This document shows, piece after piece, positions 61,161 to 64,000 of a DNA stretch of 64,000 bases. The number at the start of each line of letters is the position of its first letter. The first letter of the stretch is position 1. Where the stretch lies: contig DHVG01000001.1 of NCBI GenBank assembly GCA_002412545.1, positions 204,228 to 268,227 on the forward strand, written 5' to 3'. The translations under genes and the position numbers were made by a program. The DNA is from Elusimicrobia bacterium UBA5214 (GTDB lineage: Bacteria > Elusimicrobiota > UBA5214). The notes under the pieces are model-generated. The model saw only the letters and a list, made by a program, of their open reading frames with translations. It made no database searches and was not told where the DNA came from.

Positions 61161-61994
61161 TTATTTCTCCATTGCAATTAGATATTCTGTGTTACCTTTT
61201 GGTCCTTTTAATGGCGAAGGAATTATTCCAGATATTCCCAACCCTAAATTTTGCATAAATTTTTTTATTTTTTCAATAACTTCATCCTGAATTTTTTTAT
61301 CTTTAACTACTCCCTTTTTGACTTTATCTTTTCCTGCTTCAAATTGTGGTTTAATCAAAGCAATAATTTTACTTTTTTCCTTTAACAATTCGCAGACCCT
61401 CGGCAAGACTTTTTCTAAAGAAATGAAAGAAACATCAATGGTTACTAAGTCGGGGAGAAGAGAGTTGAGAGTGGAGAGTGGATAGTGGATAGTTTTAGGG
61501 TTGAGAGTTGAAGAGATTCGTGGGGATTCGTGTTCAATAATTCGAGGTAATTCGTTTTCTATAATTAGTGCCAATTCGTGTTTACCAAAGTAACGGATAT
61601 TAGTTTTTTCAATATTTACTACCCGTGGGTTGTTTCTCAACGACCAGTCAAGTTGTCCGTAACCCACATCTAAGGCATAAACCAATTTTGCACCGTGTTT
61701 CAATAAACAATCAGTAAAACCGCCGGTTGATGCACCGACATCAAGACAGATTTTATCTTTTGCTTCAATATTAAAGAAAGAAAGTGCTTTTTCTAATTTT
61801 AAACCTCCGCGGGATACATAAGGGAACCTTTTCCTGACTTCAATTTTAGAGTCGGGGTCAATTAATTTGGATGGTTTACTAATTTTTTCTTGGTTAACAT
61901 AAATTTCACCAGCAAGGATAAGTCTTTCCGCTTTATTGCGTGTGTTAACTAACCTTTTCGTTACTAATAATTTATCTAACCTTTCTTTTCCCAC
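61161..61994 (-). CDS. tlyA: TlyA-family rRNA 2'-O-methyltransferase
   Basis: A 277-residue protein with an N-terminal S4 RNA-binding domain (RLDKLLVTKRLVNTRNKAER) and an FtsJ-type SAM methyltransferase (LDVGASTGGFTDCLLKHGA, LVYALDVGYGQLDW, LVTIDVSFISLEKVLPRV, ALIKPQFEAGKDKV). TlyA methylates 16S and 23S rRNA. A ~45-residue insert (IIENELPRIIEHESPRISST.. to LNSLLPDL; DNA 61453-61590) is repeat-derived. It is 14 bp after dxs. Confidence 0.92.
   Translation of the reverse strand: MGKERLDKLLVTKRLVNTRNKAERLILAGEIYVNQEKISKPSKLIDPDSKIEVRKRFPYVSRGGLKLEKALSFFNIEAKDKICLDVGASTGGFTDCLLKHGAKLVYALDVGYGQLDWSLRNNPRVVNIEKTNIRYFGKHELALIIENELPRIIEHESPRISSTLNPKTIHYPLSTLNSLLPDLVTIDVSFISLEKVLPRVCELLKEKSKIIALIKPQFEAGKDKVKKGVVKDKKIQDEVIEKIKKFMQNLGLGISGIIPSPLKGPKGNTEYLIAMEK
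61453..61590. repeat. Repeat insertion in tlyA
   Basis: AGTGGAGAGTGGATAGTGGA tandem units next to GATTCGTGTTCAATAATTCG units, read in frame as NPKTIHYPLSTLNSLL and IIEHESPRIS. It falls between conserved methyltransferase strands. Confidence 0.6.
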
Positions 61995-62008
61995 TTAGAA
62001 TAAGCAGA

Positions 62009-63868
62009 TTAACCAGCAAGAAAATCTTTTATCTTTTTTACAATTTTTTCTGGAGATAAACCATATTCTTCTTTGAGTAATTCTATTTCACCTTGTTCAA
62101 CAAACTGGTCAGGTAAGCCGATAGACAATATTTCTACTTTTTCTTTACTGAATATCTCCTTTACTGCACCTCCTAAACCACTAACTACATTTTCTTCAAT
62201 CGTAACAATTCGGGGGTGGACCGATTCTTTAAGTTTTTCTCTAATGAGAACTTCATCTAAAGGTTTAAGAAAACGTAAATTGATTAAAGTGGAATAGATA
62301 TTTTCTTTTTCTAATTGTTTTATTGCTTCTAATGCCGGGTAAACCATACTACCAATAGCGACAATCAACAAATCTTTACCCGAGATAAGAATTTCACCTT
62401 TACCATATGGCAATTTCTTGAAATCAGGGTCAAAGTTTATACCTTTTCCTTCTCCACGGGGATAACGAATTGCTACCGGTTTTTCCAGGTCAAGTGCGGT
62501 ATAAAGCATATGGCGCAATTCATTTTCATCCGCTGGTGCCATTACCGTTAGATTAGGTATCATTCGCAAATAGGTTAAATCAAATATTCCTTGATGGGTC
62601 GGTCCATCTTCGCCAACTATTCCCGCACGGTCAATAGCAAAAATTACTGGTAACTTTTGTAAAGCAACATCGTGAATAATCTGGTCAAAAGCACGTTGTA
62701 AAAAGGTTGAGTAAATTACACATACTGGATGCATTCCTACCGCAGCTAAACCAGCCGCAAAAGTTACCGCATGTTGTTCGGCAATTCCCACATCAAAAAA
62801 TCTTTCCGGGAACTCTTTAGCGAATTCAGTTAGTCCGGTTCCTACCGACATTGCGGCGGTAATCGCACAAATATGTTTGTCTTCCTTTGCTAAATGGACT
62901 AAAGTTTGGCCAAAAACTGATGAGTAAGTTGGACAATTACTAATTTTTAAGATGTTACCAGTTGTGATGTCGAAAGGTTCAATACCGTGAAATTTTGTTG
63001 GTTCTTTTTCGGCTAAAGGAAAACCTTTACCTTTTTTGGTGATGATATGGAGTAATAGTGGCCCTTTAAAATCTTTAAAATTTTTTATTCGTTCTAAAGT
63101 ATCAATTAGTAAATTCAAGTCATGACCATCAATTGGACCTAAATAAGAAAATCCTAACTCTTCAAAAAGCATACCCGGGAAAAAAAGAACTTTAAATCTC
63201 TTCGCTATCCTTAAGGTAAATAACCCGGCAAAATGTAATCGGTGGAAAAAGTATTCAATTTTTCTTTCTGCTTTTTTTAATAGTCCAAGAGTGAGTATCC
63301 GGGTTAAATAACCAGCAATTGCACCAACCCGATGTGAAATGAACATTTCGTTATCATTAAGAATAACTAATAAATTAGTCCGTAAATGTCCGGCATTATT
63401 CAACGCTTCGTAAGCCATTCCTCCGGTGATTGTACCGTCACCAATGACGGCAACCACACTATATTTTCCTTTGCTCAAATCTCGGGCGGTGGCTATTCCT
63501 AAAGCTGCAGAAACTGCAGTTGAAGAATGTCCGGTACCAAAAAAATCATATTCACTTTCTTCACGACGAGTAAATCCACTAATCCCTCCCCATTGGCGTA
63601 AGGTAGCAAATTTATCTTTTCTTCCAGTAAGTATCTTATGAGCATAGGATTGATGCCCGACATCCCAGATGATTTTATCCTTAGGTGTATCATATACATA
63701 ATGCAAAGCAATTGCTAACTCTACACATCCTAAAGAAGGGGCTAAGTGTCCACCAGTCTTTGCCACCGTCTCAATGATTAACTTCCGTATTTCTTCCGCC
63801 AATTGTGGAAGAAATTCTCTCCGTAGTAAGCGTAAATCTTCTGGTGAATTTATCTTTTCTAAAATCAT
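62009..63868 (-). CDS. dxs: 1-deoxy-D-xylulose-5-phosphate synthase
   Basis: Condenses pyruvate with glyceraldehyde-3-phosphate, first step of the MEP isoprenoid pathway. The 619-residue enzyme has the TPP-binding segment GDGTITGGMAYEALNNAGHL with LNDNEM, the catalytic-region histidine (LSLGCVELAIALHYVYD, IWDVGHQSYAHKILTGR) and transketolase domains 2 and 3 (DRAGIVGEDGPTHQGIFDL). Its ATG overlaps the upstream gene's stop (ATGA), so it is coupled to the polyprenyl synthase gene. Confidence 0.98.
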   Translation of the reverse strand: MILEKINSPEDLRLLRREFLPQLAEEIRKLIIETVAKTGGHLAPSLGCVELAIALHYVYDTPKDKIIWDVGHQSYAHKILTGRKDKFATLRQWGGISGFTRREESEYDFFGTGHSSTAVSAALGIATARDLSKGKYSVVAVIGDGTITGGMAYEALNNAGHLRTNLLVILNDNEMFISHRVGAIAGYLTRILTLGLLKKAERKIEYFFHRLHFAGLFTLRIAKRFKVLFFPGMLFEELGFSYLGPIDGHDLNLLIDTLERIKNFKDFKGPLLLHIITKKGKGFPLAEKEPTKFHGIEPFDITTGNILKISNCPTYSSVFGQTLVHLAKEDKHICAITAAMSVGTGLTEFAKEFPERFFDVGIAEQHAVTFAAGLAAVGMHPVCVIYSTFLQRAFDQIIHDVALQKLPVIFAIDRAGIVGEDGPTHQGIFDLTYLRMIPNLTVMAPADENELRHMLYTALDLEKPVAIRYPRGEGKGINFDPDFKKLPYGKGEILISGKDLLIVAIGSMVYPALEAIKQLEKENIYSTLINLRFLKPLDEVLIREKLKESVHPRIVTIEENVVSGLGGAVKEIFSKEKVEILSIGLPDQFVEQGEIELLKEEYGLSPEKIVKKIKDFLAG

Positions 63869-64000
63869 TTCTTCCTTGTGCTAACCAGGTCAGCAAATTC
63901 TTTTAAAATTTTTCCTCTTGGACCAAAAATTTTCAGTGCTTTTTTCGCTTCCATAGTCAATTCTTTGATTCTCTTCTTAGTTTGTTTTATACCAAAAATT
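63865..64000 (-). CDS. Polyprenyl (farnesyl/geranylgeranyl) diphosphate synthase, C-terminal end only
   Basis: The last 44 codons of a gene that continues beyond the window: the tail KRIKELTMEAKKALKIFGPR.. to EFADLVSTRKK matches the C-terminus of IspA-type synthases. The catalytic DDxxD motifs lie outside the window. The stop (63865-63867) overlaps the dxs ATG by four bases. Exact product length is unknown. Confidence 0.8.
   Translation of the reverse strand, partial: IFGIKQTKKRIKELTMEAKKALKIFGPRGKILKEFADLVSTRKK

Overview
The window is a 64-kb, AT-rich, gene-dense stretch of a chromosome from a diderm (LPS-bearing) bacterium, read almost entirely from the minus strand. Lipid A synthesis (LpxA, LpxC, LpxD, LpxI, LpxB), MsbA, BamA, TamB, LolC/LolD, Lnt, LptE and an Mla-type system show a full Gram-negative envelope. 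It also carries McsA-McsB-ClpC, better known from Firmicutes, and an LpxC-FabZ fusion as in Bacteroidetes and several candidate phyla. This mix, together with many short palindromic repeats, suggests an uncultured candidate phylum (WOR-3/Omnitrophota-like is a guess, not shown by the sequence).

Layout. 1-2.4 kb: PilB-type pilus ATPase and CoaD (minus strand). 2.6-8.9 kb: a plus-strand operon behind a consensus promoter, encoding a small MerR protein, a FliF-FliG fusion, a secreted protein with a CsgG/FlgO-like domain and a probable outer-membrane barrel, a secreted coiled-coil/TPR protein, MotA and MotB. No flagellar export, rod, hook or filament gene is present. This is the most unusual system in the window and looks like a stripped-down rotary motor. 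8.9-12.5 kb: diguanylate cyclase, RecG, ribosomal protein L28. 12.5-27.4 kb: one lipid A and outer-membrane assembly operon (tamB-bamA-lpxD-lpxC/fabZ-lpxA-lpxI-Gfo/Idh oxidoreductase-lpxB-msbA). 27.5-31.7 kb: mcsA-mcsB-clpC protein quality control. 31.8-45.8 kb: ilvE, lolD, lolC, lysS, prfB (with a programmed +1 frameshift), lnt, an mlaD-mlaF-mlaE set whose ATPase has degenerate motifs, secA, a cold-shock protein and a UbiA prenyltransferase. 45.8-49.2 kb: a small alkyltransferase and an anion-type ABC importer. 49.2-52.3 kb: accessory segment with a BRO-N fragment, a CsgG-like/TPR protein and an AbiE locus whose toxin is destroyed. 52.5-64 kb: housekeeping genes uvrC (no C-terminal HhH domain), murJ, rpsT, holA, lptE, leuS, a HEAT-repeat protein, tlyA, dxs and the 3' end of a polyprenyl synthase gene.

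Repeats. Short palindromic or tandem repeats fill most intergenic gaps, form gene ends and supply possible -35 boxes. Related sequences also sit in frame inside lnt, leuS, tlyA, lpxB, tamB, lptE and uvrC, adding low-complexity peptide loops. Two ~150-bp elements (2381-2530 and 17929-18075) share an asymmetric two-helix architecture with covarying arms. No tRNA, rRNA, CRISPR array or intact insertion sequence was seen.
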